From NCBI RefSeq assembly GCF_937976295.1, contig NZ_CALJRY010000143.1, positions 1-8,241 on the forward strand: DNA of 8,241 bases. Reading direction: 5' to 3'. This document shows, one piece after another, positions 1 through 6,618 of this stretch (position 1 is the first letter of the stretch; the number at the start of each line of letters is the position of its first letter). Below the pieces are notes generated by a model. It worked only from the letters and a program-made list of their open reading frames with translations. It was not told the DNA's origin and searched no databases. The position numbers and the translations under genes were made by a program. This DNA is from an uncultured Rothia sp. GTDB lineage: Bacteria > Actinomycetota > Actinomycetes > Actinomycetales > Micrococcaceae.

Positions 1-1
1 G

Positions 2-52
2 GCTGTTTCTGCTGCGATGGCGGTTAGCCCGGAGGGTGAAAAGCTCTTCTAG
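2..52 (+). CDS. Probable C-terminal end of a plus-strand gene, cut by the window edge
   Basis: Frame 2 is open from the left edge and ends in a TAG stop at 50-52, giving 16 residues that end in SPEGEKLF. The codons look ordinary for this genome. No minus-strand start codon opens a lasting frame here, and the hairpin at 155-184 lies where a convergent gene would need its terminator. Too little is present to say what the product is. Another plus-strand frame is also open through this stretch, up to a stop near position 86, so the choice of frame is uncertain. If correct, this gene converges on cydDC. Confidence 0.4.
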   Translation, partial: AVSAAMAVSPEGEKLF

Positions 53-73
53 GCGTGCCGTTCACGGTCTTTC

Positions 74-103
74 GACCCTAGGTTGATCGGCCCTAGGCTG
101 ATA
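74..103. repeat. Two-copy 15-bp tandem repeat centred on CCTAGG
   Basis: The units at 74-88 and 89-103 match at 12 of 15 positions. Each contains CCCTAGG and is nearly palindromic around its CTAG core; TCGACC pairs with GGTTGA apart from one mismatch in the first unit. The repeat sits between the probable plus-strand gene end and the terminator of cydDC. Its role is unknown. It could be a chance duplication, a weak RNA hairpin pair or a protein-binding site. Confidence 0.5.
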
Positions 104-108
104 ACGAA

Positions 109-127
109 GCCGGGGGTGAAGCCCGGC
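109..127. other. Short GC-rich hairpin in the intergenic region
   Basis: GCCGGG at 109-114 pairs with CCCGGC at 122-127 around a 7-base loop. It has no run of T on either strand. It may add to transcription termination of the convergent genes, but it is weaker than the neighbouring 155-184 hairpin and may have no function. Confidence 0.3.
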
Positions 128-154
128 AAATATCCCGCAAATATAACGCGCAGA

Positions 155-184
155 AAGGCCCCGGTACTGATGTACCGGGGCCTT
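155..184 (-). terminator. Strong hairpin terminator after cydDC, probably bidirectional
   Basis: A perfect 13-bp stem, 155-167 with 172-184, closes a 4-base loop (TGAT). It starts 44 bases past the cydDC stop codon. On the minus strand the stem ends in CCTTTCTG, a short T-rich tail; on the plus strand it ends in CCTTATCTGT. The stem can therefore act as a rho-independent type terminator for cydDC and also for the gene ending at 52. The T tract is short, so efficiency cannot be judged from sequence. Confidence 0.75.
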
Positions 185-228
185 ATCTGTATGTGCAATC
201 CGCACCGTGGTGCCTGCGTCAGAGGCTT

Positions 229-3200
229 TTAGAGGCGAACCACCTCATCGCAGCGGGCAATATCCTCGGGACGGTGCGACACCAGAACCGTAGCCACGGA
301 GCTGGAGCGGGTCGCCGCATCCAAGTCAGCCATCAGCGCGCGGGCGGACTCAGCGTCCAGGTGCGCGGTCGGCTCATCCAGCAGCAGCACCGGCGAGTTC
401 ACCAGCAGGGCACGAGCCACCGCCAGACGCTGACGCTGACCACCGGAGAGGAAGGAACCGCCAGCACCCACCGGGGTGCGCAGGCCCTGAGGCAGAGCGT
501 CAAACCACTCGCCCAGACCCACACGGCGCAGAACCTCAATCAGCTCTTCCTCGCTCGGGCGATCCGAACGGTCACGAGCCAGCATCAGGTTACCCTCAAG
601 GGTCGACTCGAAGATGTGAGCCGCCTGCGGGCACCACGCCGCGTAGCCGCGCAGCTGCTCACCCTCCAGGACCTCACCGGAAGCCAGCACGCGGCCGGAC
701 TCCAGCGGCAAGAAGCCCAGAACGGTTGCCAGCACCGTAGACTTACCGGAGCCGGAGGGGCCGGTCACCGCAGTCCAGGAGCCCGCGCGGGCGTTCATGT
801 TCAGGTCGGTGAAGACCGGGTGGTCCATGCCGGGCCAGCGGGCGGTGGCATCCTGCAGGCTCAGGGCGGGGGCAGTGACGTTCACGCCGAGCTCCTGCGG
901 GGTTCCGCAGCTGACCAGGGTGGGTTCGCCGGGCTTCGGCGGGCGCGGTGCGCCAGCCTTAGAACCAGCCTTAGCGCCAGACTTAGAATCCGCCTTAGCG
1001 CCAGCCGCAGATTCGGGGCGGTCAAAGCGGTGGGCACGCTGACGGTCAGCTTCCAGCAACTCCGCCATCTCGGCCTCCGCGCGGGCACGCAGACGCTCAG
1101 CGCGACGCGGCAGAACGTGGGTGTCCACCTCAGCCTCGGTCGGCACGGAACGCTTCAGGGTCGAGGTGGCAACAATACCCTCCAGGGATACGTCACGCAC
1201 GCTCGGGGCAATGGTTGCGAGCAGGCGGCTGAACGCGGGCCAGGAGCGGACCGCCTCAACATGGGCCAGGGAGCTTTCCAGCATGCCGGTGCACAGCAGC
1301 ACCACGATCGCCGCTTCGGGGGCACGCACAGTGCCGTCAACAGCCAGCGGGTACGCAATGATGGCGCTCGCCAGAGCCGCGCCGAACCAGCTGAGGGTCA
1401 CGAGGGTACGACCCACGCCCTGAGCAGTCGAGCCCTTCTGCAGGGCGGACAGGTTCTCAGCGTCCAGGGCGCTGTTAGCCTTCTCGGCGGTGGTTGCCAC
1501 GCCGTTAGCACGCAGGTCCTCAGCCGCCGAAAGCATGCCGGTACCCAGGCGCAGCATCTGCGCGGTGGAGCGGCGAGCCAGCGCCTCCGCACGGGCATCG
1601 GCGCGCAGCACAATCCACGGAGCCACAAAAGTGCTGACCAGCACCGCAAGCAGGACCGGAATCAGAGCCTGCGGCAGGATGCACGCGGTCGTAATCAGCG
1701 CCGCGGTCATGACCAGCAGGTGCGCGGCCGGCGGAATAATAACGCGCGGCACGCCGTCACGCAGCTCATCAATACCGCCCACGAGGCGTTCGAGCAGCGC
1801 GTCACCGCGAAGCAGGGCACGCACGCTGCTCACGCTCTGCCATGCGCCAACCCAGGCGCGCAGACGCAGAATATTCGCGGCGGCAAGAACCTTCGAGTGG
1901 GTCATCAGACGCTCAGCGTAGCGGGCGCAGGCACGGCCCAGACCGAAGAAACGCACGCCCACAATGGCGACCATCAGGTACATCATTGCCGGGCCCTCGG
2001 CGGCGCGAACAATCAGCCAGCCGGACAGCGCGGTCAGTGCCGCAGCCATCAGGGACGTAATCGCAGCCATAATCACCGGGCCGGTTGCGGCGCGAACACC
2101 AATACCGGTCAGTTCCTTCAGGGTGCGCAGGCTTGCGAACAGGCCTGCAGGTTCGGCGTCCTGAACCTCGGTAGCTGCGGAGGCGCCCGCCGGGGCGGTG
2201 CTTTCAGCCTCGTACTCTGCCCGGTCAGCCAGCAGGTGCGCAGGAGCTTCAGCGGGAACCGCAACGCGGGCGGTGTTCGCCTCGGCGGTCCAGGTGTAGC
2301 CCCGAGCGGTCTGCACGGCACGAACGAGGGTGTCGCAACCAGCGGCGAGCTCCTGCTCGTGGGTCACAATCAGCACGGTTGCGCCAAGTTCCGCCAGGCG
2401 GTGCAGGGCGCGGGTCACCAGGTATGCCGAGTAGGCGTCCAGGTGCGCGGTCGGCTCATCCACCAGGACGGTCAGCACGGTCTGCTCACCGCCAGCACGG
2501 TAGATAGCCTCGGCACGAGCCAGGGTGCGTGCCACGGCGAGGCGGCGCGCCTGACCCGCGCTGAGGGCACCGGGTTCAAGGGCGGTGAGCTTCTCCATGC
2601 CCAGCTGAGCCAGCGGGCCAACCAGCAGCGCGGACTCGGCATCGGTGACGGACAGCTTCTTGGAGTCCATCGCTTCACCGAGCAGAGCGGCGGCACGCTC
2701 GCGCTCCGCCTCGGTGGCGCTGAGCGCGTAGAGAGCCATTTCGGTCTGCACGGTGGGTGCGGTGAAGACCGGCGACTGCGGAATGACCAGGGTGGTTCCC
2801 AGACCACGCACGCTACCGGTCAGGTGCACGGGTTCCTGCGAGCCGGTGGGCACCAGACCCTCACGCACGGCACCGGAGAACACGTTCAGCAGGGTGGACT
2901 TACCGCAGCCGGACTCACCCATCACGCCGATCACCGCGCCGCGCTCACCCTGGGCGGTAGCAACGCGACGGTCCAGGTTCAGGGACAGGTTAGTCAGCAC
3001 GGCAGGACGCGCCGGGTAGCTCACCGACAGGTCCTTAACCTCAATGGTGGAAGGCTGAGCCTTATCCTGCGTTGCCGAATCCTGTGCAGCCGAGTCCGCG
3101 GCGGCGGCGGGCAGGGGCGCATCAATAATCTTCTGGGCGCTACGCAGGGCGGCAACGCCGTCCTCCGACTGGTGGTAGGCGGCACCCACATCACGCAGCG

Positions 3201-4287
3201 GCTGGTAGCACTCGGGAGCCAGCAACAGCACAAGAATTGCGGTGTCCAGGCCCAGGGTGCCGTTGACCAGGCGCACACCAATTAGCACAGCAATCAGCGC
3301 CACCGAAATGGTGGTGATGAGCTCCAGCGCCAGCGAAGACATGAAGGCGCTACGCAGGGTCTGCATGGTGCGTTCGCGGTAACGCTGGCCGAGCGCGTTC
3401 ATGGCGCGGGTCTGCGCGCGTTCACGGCCCAAACCGATAATGACGGGCAGGCCGCGCACCAGCTCCAGAATATGGTCGGAGAGACGGTGCAGTTCAGCCT
3501 GAGCTTCTGCGGTTTCGTCGCGGGTGTTCTTACCAATCAGGATCATGAACACCGGAATGAGCGGCAGGGTGCACGCCAGCACCATGGCACTCATCCAGTC
3601 CAGGGATGCCACAACGACCCAGAGCATGAACGGCACAATCGCGGTGGAAACGAACGCGGTCAGGGTCTTGGTGTAGTAGTCGTCCAGGGCGTTCAGGCCG
3701 CGGGAAAGCAGCACAGCGGTCGCGCCGGTACCCTCGGGGGTGTCTGCGCCACCGGTGGCGAGCACGCGCTTGAGCAGGGCGGAACGAATCTGAGACTTCG
3801 CTCCGGAGGCGGCACGCTGCGCGCTCACAGCCAGCAGGTAGTCGGTACCCGAGCGGACGAGTAGCGCAATGACGGCGACCGCAATCAGGCCGGGGGTAAT
3901 GGTGTCTGCGTCACCGAAGATACCGCCGAGGCCGAGTAGCCAGCCGCCGTGCGCCTCCAGCTGAGCCTGAGCGGAGCCCGAGAACTCGATGTAGGCGCGG
4001 TACACGTCCGGGGCACTAGTCTCTTTGAGGCGCGCGTGCTCGGCGGCAACAGCGGCGAAACCTGCGTGTGCCGCGCGGGCGATAATCACAGCCAGGGCGG
4101 CACTGAAAAGCACCGTTGCGAGGGTGTGCACGGCGGTGATGATGCCGAACGTGCTGAGGGTTTTACGGGCGTCAGGGCCCAGGGGCGGGCGACGGTCAGC
4201 GCGGTCGTTGCGCTTTCCTTCGGTCACCTCTGGTGCCTCAGTGTTCTGATGTTTGTCAGCATGACGCGGTGTGTGCGTTCGACTCAC
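229..4287 (-). CDS. cydDC: CydD-CydC fused ABC transporter for cytochrome bd assembly
   Basis: This inner-membrane ABC exporter is needed for assembly of cytochrome bd oxidase. In E. coli the CydDC heterodimer was first described as a cysteine/glutathione exporter and later reported as a haem transporter. Here both halves form one 1352-residue chain. The CydD half has TM segments from about residue 46 to 355, Walker A GESGCGKST (457-465), the CydD-style signature LSAGQ (575-579), catalytic D610-E611 and H643. The CydC half begins near 720 with an LSGWLI motif, then R793 and H797 in ERLMTH, Walker A GPSGSGKST (1176-1184), LSGGQ (1280-1284), D1304-E1305 and H1338. Both ATP sites look intact. 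The GTG start at 4285-4287 is the first start after an in-frame stop at 4303-4305 and has an AAAGGA site. The first 40 residues are a hydrophilic extension. An enlarged outer loop (about 77-131) and a tetrapeptide-repeat linker (1096-1111) are unusual. The chain ends soon after the last ATPase motif. No cydAB is present in the window. Confidence 0.95.
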   Translation of the reverse strand: MSRTHTPRHADKHQNTEAPEVTEGKRNDRADRRPPLGPDARKTLSTFGIITAVHTLATVLFSAALAVIIARAAHAGFAAVAAEHARLKETSAPDVYRAYIEFSGSAQAQLEAHGGWLLGLGGIFGDADTITPGLIAVAVIALLVRSGTDYLLAVSAQRAASGAKSQIRSALLKRVLATGGADTPEGTGATAVLLSRGLNALDDYYTKTLTAFVSTAIVPFMLWVVVASLDWMSAMVLACTLPLIPVFMILIGKNTRDETAEAQAELHRLSDHILELVRGLPVIIGLGRERAQTRAMNALGQRYRERTMQTLRSAFMSSLALELITTISVALIAVLIGVRLVNGTLGLDTAILVLLLAPECYQPLRDVGAAYHQSEDGVAALRSAQKIIDAPLPAAAADSAAQDSATQDKAQPSTIEVKDLSVSYPARPAVLTNLSLNLDRRVATAQGERGAVIGVMGESGCGKSTLLNVFSGAVREGLVPTGSQEPVHLTGSVRGLGTTLVIPQSPVFTAPTVQTEMALYALSATEAERERAAALLGEAMDSKKLSVTDAESALLVGPLAQLGMEKLTALEPGALSAGQARRLAVARTLARAEAIYRAGGEQTVLTVLVDEPTAHLDAYSAYLVTRALHRLAELGATVLIVTHEQELAAGCDTLVRAVQTARGYTWTAEANTARVAVPAEAPAHLLADRAEYEAESTAPAGASAATEVQDAEPAGLFASLRTLKELTGIGVRAATGPVIMAAITSLMAAALTALSGWLIVRAAEGPAMMYLMVAIVGVRFFGLGRACARYAERLMTHSKVLAAANILRLRAWVGAWQSVSSVRALLRGDALLERLVGGIDELRDGVPRVIIPPAAHLLVMTAALITTACILPQALIPVLLAVLVSTFVAPWIVLRADARAEALARRSTAQMLRLGTGMLSAAEDLRANGVATTAEKANSALDAENLSALQKGSTAQGVGRTLVTLSWFGAALASAIIAYPLAVDGTVRAPEAAIVVLLCTGMLESSLAHVEAVRSWPAFSRLLATIAPSVRDVSLEGIVATSTLKRSVPTEAEVDTHVLPRRAERLRARAEAEMAELLEADRQRAHRFDRPESAAGAKADSKSGAKAGSKAGAPRPPKPGEPTLVSCGTPQELGVNVTAPALSLQDATARWPGMDHPVFTDLNMNARAGSWTAVTGPSGSGKSTVLATVLGFLPLESGRVLASGEVLEGEQLRGYAAWCPQAAHIFESTLEGNLMLARDRSDRPSEEELIEVLRRVGLGEWFDALPQGLRTPVGAGGSFLSGGQRQRLAVARALLVNSPVLLLDEPTAHLDAESARALMADLDAATRSSSVATVLVSHRPEDIARCDEVVRL
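353..380. repeat. 28-bp direct repeat, copy in the CydC ATPase
   Basis: This stretch is identical to 2435-2462. It encodes the Walker B/D-loop segment DEPTAHLDA of the second ATPase domain. The copies are 2082 bp apart, exactly 694 codons, so they lie in the same reading frame. The flanking bases diverge at once. Confidence 0.9.
956..1003. repeat. Four-unit 12-bp tandem repeat coding a linker in CydC
   Basis: Four 12-bp units lie end to end at 956-967, 968-979, 980-991 and 992-1003. All contain CTTAG, and units two and four are identical. On the minus strand they encode the tetrads GAKA, DSKS, GAKA and GSKA (residues 1096-1111 of CydDC). A degraded fifth unit may follow at 1004-1015. The repeat lies between the CydC membrane domain and its ATPase, in a charged, Ala/Lys/Ser-rich linker, so changes in copy number would keep the reading frame. 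Confidence 0.85.
2435..2462. repeat. 28-bp direct repeat, copy in the CydD ATPase
   Basis: This is the partner of 353-380 and encodes the same DEPTAHLDA segment in the first ATPase domain. The match covers synonymous positions as well as protein sequence. It may reflect shared ancestry plus codon bias, or local gene conversion. Confidence 0.9.
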
Positions 4288-4293
4288 GTGTTG

Positions 4294-4299
4294 TCCTTT
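4294..4299 (-). promoter_or_regulatory. Ribosome binding site of cydDC
   Basis: AAAGGA lies 6 bases before the GTG codon at 4285-4287. With the in-frame TAG just upstream at 4303-4305, it fixes the GTG as the start. It also shows that cydDC can be translated independently of the upstream transporter genes. Confidence 0.75.
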
Positions 4300-4386
4300 G
4301 ACCTAGTCTTCTGCTGTTTTACCTCCCACCAGTTTAAGGCTTGGGCTATCTAATACCTATTTGACCAGTCAGATTTCAGCTAATTG

Positions 4387-4400
4387 GCTGGTTCCCCAGC
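4387..4400 (-). terminator. Weak hairpin just after the MacB-like gene
   Basis: GCTGG at 4387-4391 pairs with CCAGC at 4396-4400 around TTCC, starting 7 bases beyond the stop codon at 4408-4410. On the minus strand it is followed by CAATTAGC and not by a T run. It might slow or partly end transcription, but it is short. The rest of the 4288-4407 gap is AT-richer than the genes and probably holds a cydDC promoter. I could not pick convincing -35 and -10 boxes. Confidence 0.25.
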
Positions 4401-4407
4401 ATCATCT

Positions 4408-6618
4408 CTAGCCGCGCATCGCGTCAGCGGGGCTCTTGCGGGACGCCACCCACGCCGGGTACGCCGAAGACACCAGGCCGGTGAGGGCGCCTACCCCCAC
4501 GCCGAGCACCACGAATCCCGGGGAGAGAATCGCCTGCCAGCCCTGCACGAGCGAAAGAATAATGGTCGCAATCATGCCGGCGCAGGCGCCGATGGAGCCG
4601 CCGAGCACACCGAGCATGACGCCCTCCATGAGGAAGATGCGGGCAATCAGCCATTTGCTCGATCCGATAGCGCGCCGTAGCGCAATTTCTGCGGTGCGCG
4701 ATTGCACGGACAGGTACATGGCGGTTGCCGCCGAGAGGGAGGCGAGCACCAGCAGAATACCGGAGAGCACACCCACGTACAGACCCAGATCCGATGCGAT
4801 AGACGCGCGCAGGCTCTGCAGGTCGGAGGGGGTTTCCACGTTGATCTGGCTGGGTTCAGCGGGCTTGAGGGCCAGCGGAATGGCCTTGGCGACCGCCTTG
4901 CCGTAGCCCCGTTCGGTTTCGGCAATGTAGGTCACCTGGCCGCGTCCGGTGCGCTGAAGTGTGCCCGGCGAGACAATGACCGAGTTCCTGAATTCGTAGC
5001 CGCTATTGCCGGGGTCGAAGAGGCCGATGACAGGCATCAGCTGGCCATCCACCCAGATGCTCACACCGGGTGCTACCTGCGGCAGCCCACCGAGTTTAAT
5101 GCCGTAATCGACGGTGGGCAGCTCGCCGGGCCTGGGCTCGGTTGTGGCGTTATCTGCCGCCTTATCTTCGGGAATAATGCCGAGGGCGCGGGCAGCAGAA
5201 ACCGACACGATAGCGCCCGAGAGCTGCTCGGCACGCTCACGGTCGGCAACGTTCTCCTGGGTGAGGGTCGAGTTCATCTGTTCGAGCGCACGCAGGGTTT
5301 CGGGGTTCATGCGGGCACCGATTTGCTCGAGCCTGGTCTTCGAGGTGGAGCTGAGGCCAATCGCCGTTTTGGGTTCGTCCTCGTAGGGGCTGAACCGGGT
5401 GATTCGCACGTCGGCGGGTGCCACGCTACTGACGAATCCGGTGTTCTTCACGTAGTCCAGCGCGCTAATGCGGTCGGCTACATTCTGCGCGGATTCGCCC
5501 TGCCGGTAGGTTCCGAGCATATTCTGGTCATTGTCCCGGTCGCTGATGTAGAGCGTGGATTGTTCGGAGCCGAGCAGACGCTGATTCACCTGGTAGCTGG
5601 CGGATTCACTCATGCCGGAGGCGCTGATGAGTCCGCCCACGCCCAGCGCGAAGGACAGGCCCAGCAACAGGGTGCGTAGCGGTCGTGAGGTGAGCGCGGA
5701 GATTGCCTCGATGCTGTCGTCGGTGAGGAAGCTTCCGCGGCGGTGCGCGGCGGGCTTCTCCCCCGGCGCGAGGCTGGCGGGAGCATCAACCGGGGTATCC
5801 GTTGTAGCCGGCACAGCCTCGGCAACCGGCCCCTCAGCGACCGGCACCGTAGCCAAATCGGCGCGGCTCTGCTCGTGCAGCTGCCCATCCTCAATGCGGA
5901 TCACGCGGCGGGCGGCGGCGGCAACCTCCGGGTCGTGGGTAATCACCAGCACGGTACAGCCGGTCGCATTAATGCGCTGCAGAATCTCAATAACCTTGGC
6001 GCTATTGTGGCTGTCCAGGTTGCCGGTGGGCTCGTCGGCAAGAATCAGCGGCGGGCGCGTGGCGAGGGCGCGGGCAATGGCGCAACGCTGCTTTTCGCCG
6101 CCGGACAGGTACCGGGTGCGGATGCTGGCACGGTCGCTCAACCCCAGAAATTCTAGGGTTTCTTCGGTGCGTTGCAGGCGCTCGCCGTAGGGTACGCCCT
6201 GCACACGCAGGCCCATGGAGGCGTTGGTCGTGCTGGTTTCGTCCAGCAGCATGTTTGAGGATTGGAAGATGAAGCCGAGGTGGTCTCGGCGCATTTCGTC
6301 GCGTTCTCTGTCGCTGAGTCCTTCCGTGTTTTTGCCGAAGAGGCTGTACGTTCCGCTGGTGGGAGTGTCGAGCAGACCAATGGCGTTGAGCAGGGTGGAT
6401 TTACCGGATCCGGAGGGGCCGATAATGGCGAGGAATTCGCCGCGTTCGACCACCAGGTCGAGGTGGTCGAGGACGGGTCGGTCGCTCCCCTCAAAGATGC
6501 GGGTAATGCCGTGCATTTCGATAGCGGGCGCGGTATCGAGCCCGGCGGCTTCTCCCCTACCCTGCGGGGCTGTCATGCCGTCGGGGGCTCGCTCGGGGAT
6601 TCCATGATGGCGGCTCAT
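4408..6618 (-). CDS. MacB-like ABC transporter, ATPase and FtsX-type permease fused
   Basis: A 736-residue mechanotransmission-type exporter in the cytoplasmic membrane. The N-terminal ATPase (about 30-250) has Walker A GPSGSGKST (67-75), Q-loop Q119, signature LSGGE (171-175), Walker B LILADEP (191-197) with catalytic E196, and H228. A Pro/Ala-rich linker (about 255-295) leads to TM1 (315-334). A large extracytoplasmic domain (about 335-610) follows, then three TM segments near 613-637, 656-690 and 698-721, and a cytosolic end ADAMRG typical of FtsX-family permeases. This is the MacB topology. Proteins of this kind move peptides, antibiotics or lipoproteins outside the membrane together with an adaptor; the substrate cannot be read from sequence. 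The ATG at 6616-6618 overlaps the adaptor stop as ATGA, which suggests coupled translation. The single chain is notable, since Gram-positive relatives often use separate ATPase and permease genes. It is longer than E. coli MacB (648 residues), chiefly from the linker and outer domain. Confidence 0.9.
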   Translation of the reverse strand: MSRHHGIPERAPDGMTAPQGRGEAAGLDTAPAIEMHGITRIFEGSDRPVLDHLDLVVERGEFLAIIGPSGSGKSTLLNAIGLLDTPTSGTYSLFGKNTEGLSDRERDEMRRDHLGFIFQSSNMLLDETSTTNASMGLRVQGVPYGERLQRTEETLEFLGLSDRASIRTRYLSGGEKQRCAIARALATRPPLILADEPTGNLDSHNSAKVIEILQRINATGCTVLVITHDPEVAAAARRVIRIEDGQLHEQSRADLATVPVAEGPVAEAVPATTDTPVDAPASLAPGEKPAAHRRGSFLTDDSIEAISALTSRPLRTLLLGLSFALGVGGLISASGMSESASYQVNQRLLGSEQSTLYISDRDNDQNMLGTYRQGESAQNVADRISALDYVKNTGFVSSVAPADVRITRFSPYEDEPKTAIGLSSTSKTRLEQIGARMNPETLRALEQMNSTLTQENVADRERAEQLSGAIVSVSAARALGIIPEDKAADNATTEPRPGELPTVDYGIKLGGLPQVAPGVSIWVDGQLMPVIGLFDPGNSGYEFRNSVIVSPGTLQRTGRGQVTYIAETERGYGKAVAKAIPLALKPAEPSQINVETPSDLQSLRASIASDLGLYVGVLSGILLVLASLSAATAMYLSVQSRTAEIALRRAIGSSKWLIARIFLMEGVMLGVLGGSIGACAGMIATIILSLVQGWQAILSPGFVVLGVGVGALTGLVSSAYPAWVASRKSPADAMRG

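Noticed and set aside
575..579. LSAGQ in the first ATPase as a sign of a dead ATP site
   Set aside because: CydD proteins commonly have a non-Gly third residue here; E. coli CydD has LSVGQ. Walker A, the catalytic Glu and the switch His are all present. The positions given are protein residues of CydDC.
193..3285. A 1030-codon open frame on the plus strand opposite cydDC
   Set aside because: Its codons are the exact reverse complements of the cydDC codons, so it stays open only because cydDC avoids TTA, CTA and TCA in this GC-rich genome. The translation is rich in Gln, Arg, Gly and His with no recognisable domain.
3949..4353. Plus-strand frame running past the cydDC start into the intergenic gap
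   Set aside because: Most of it is antisense to cydDC in the exact antiphase frame. It only runs on by chance to a stop at 4351-4353, and it has no recognisable domain.
4288..4407. A defined -35/-10 promoter or a Rex-type operator for cydDC
   Set aside because: Candidate boxes such as TAAACT or TATTAG lack a convincing partner at proper spacing, and no TTGTGA-N-TCACAA-like palindrome is present.
4702..5679. A 325-codon plus-strand frame opposite the MacB-like gene
   Set aside because: It has the same codon-on-codon antisense phase as the one opposite cydDC, while the minus strand carries clear ABC transporter motifs. The shorter plus-strand frames at 3472-3864, 5743-6156 and 7125-7352 fail for the same reason.
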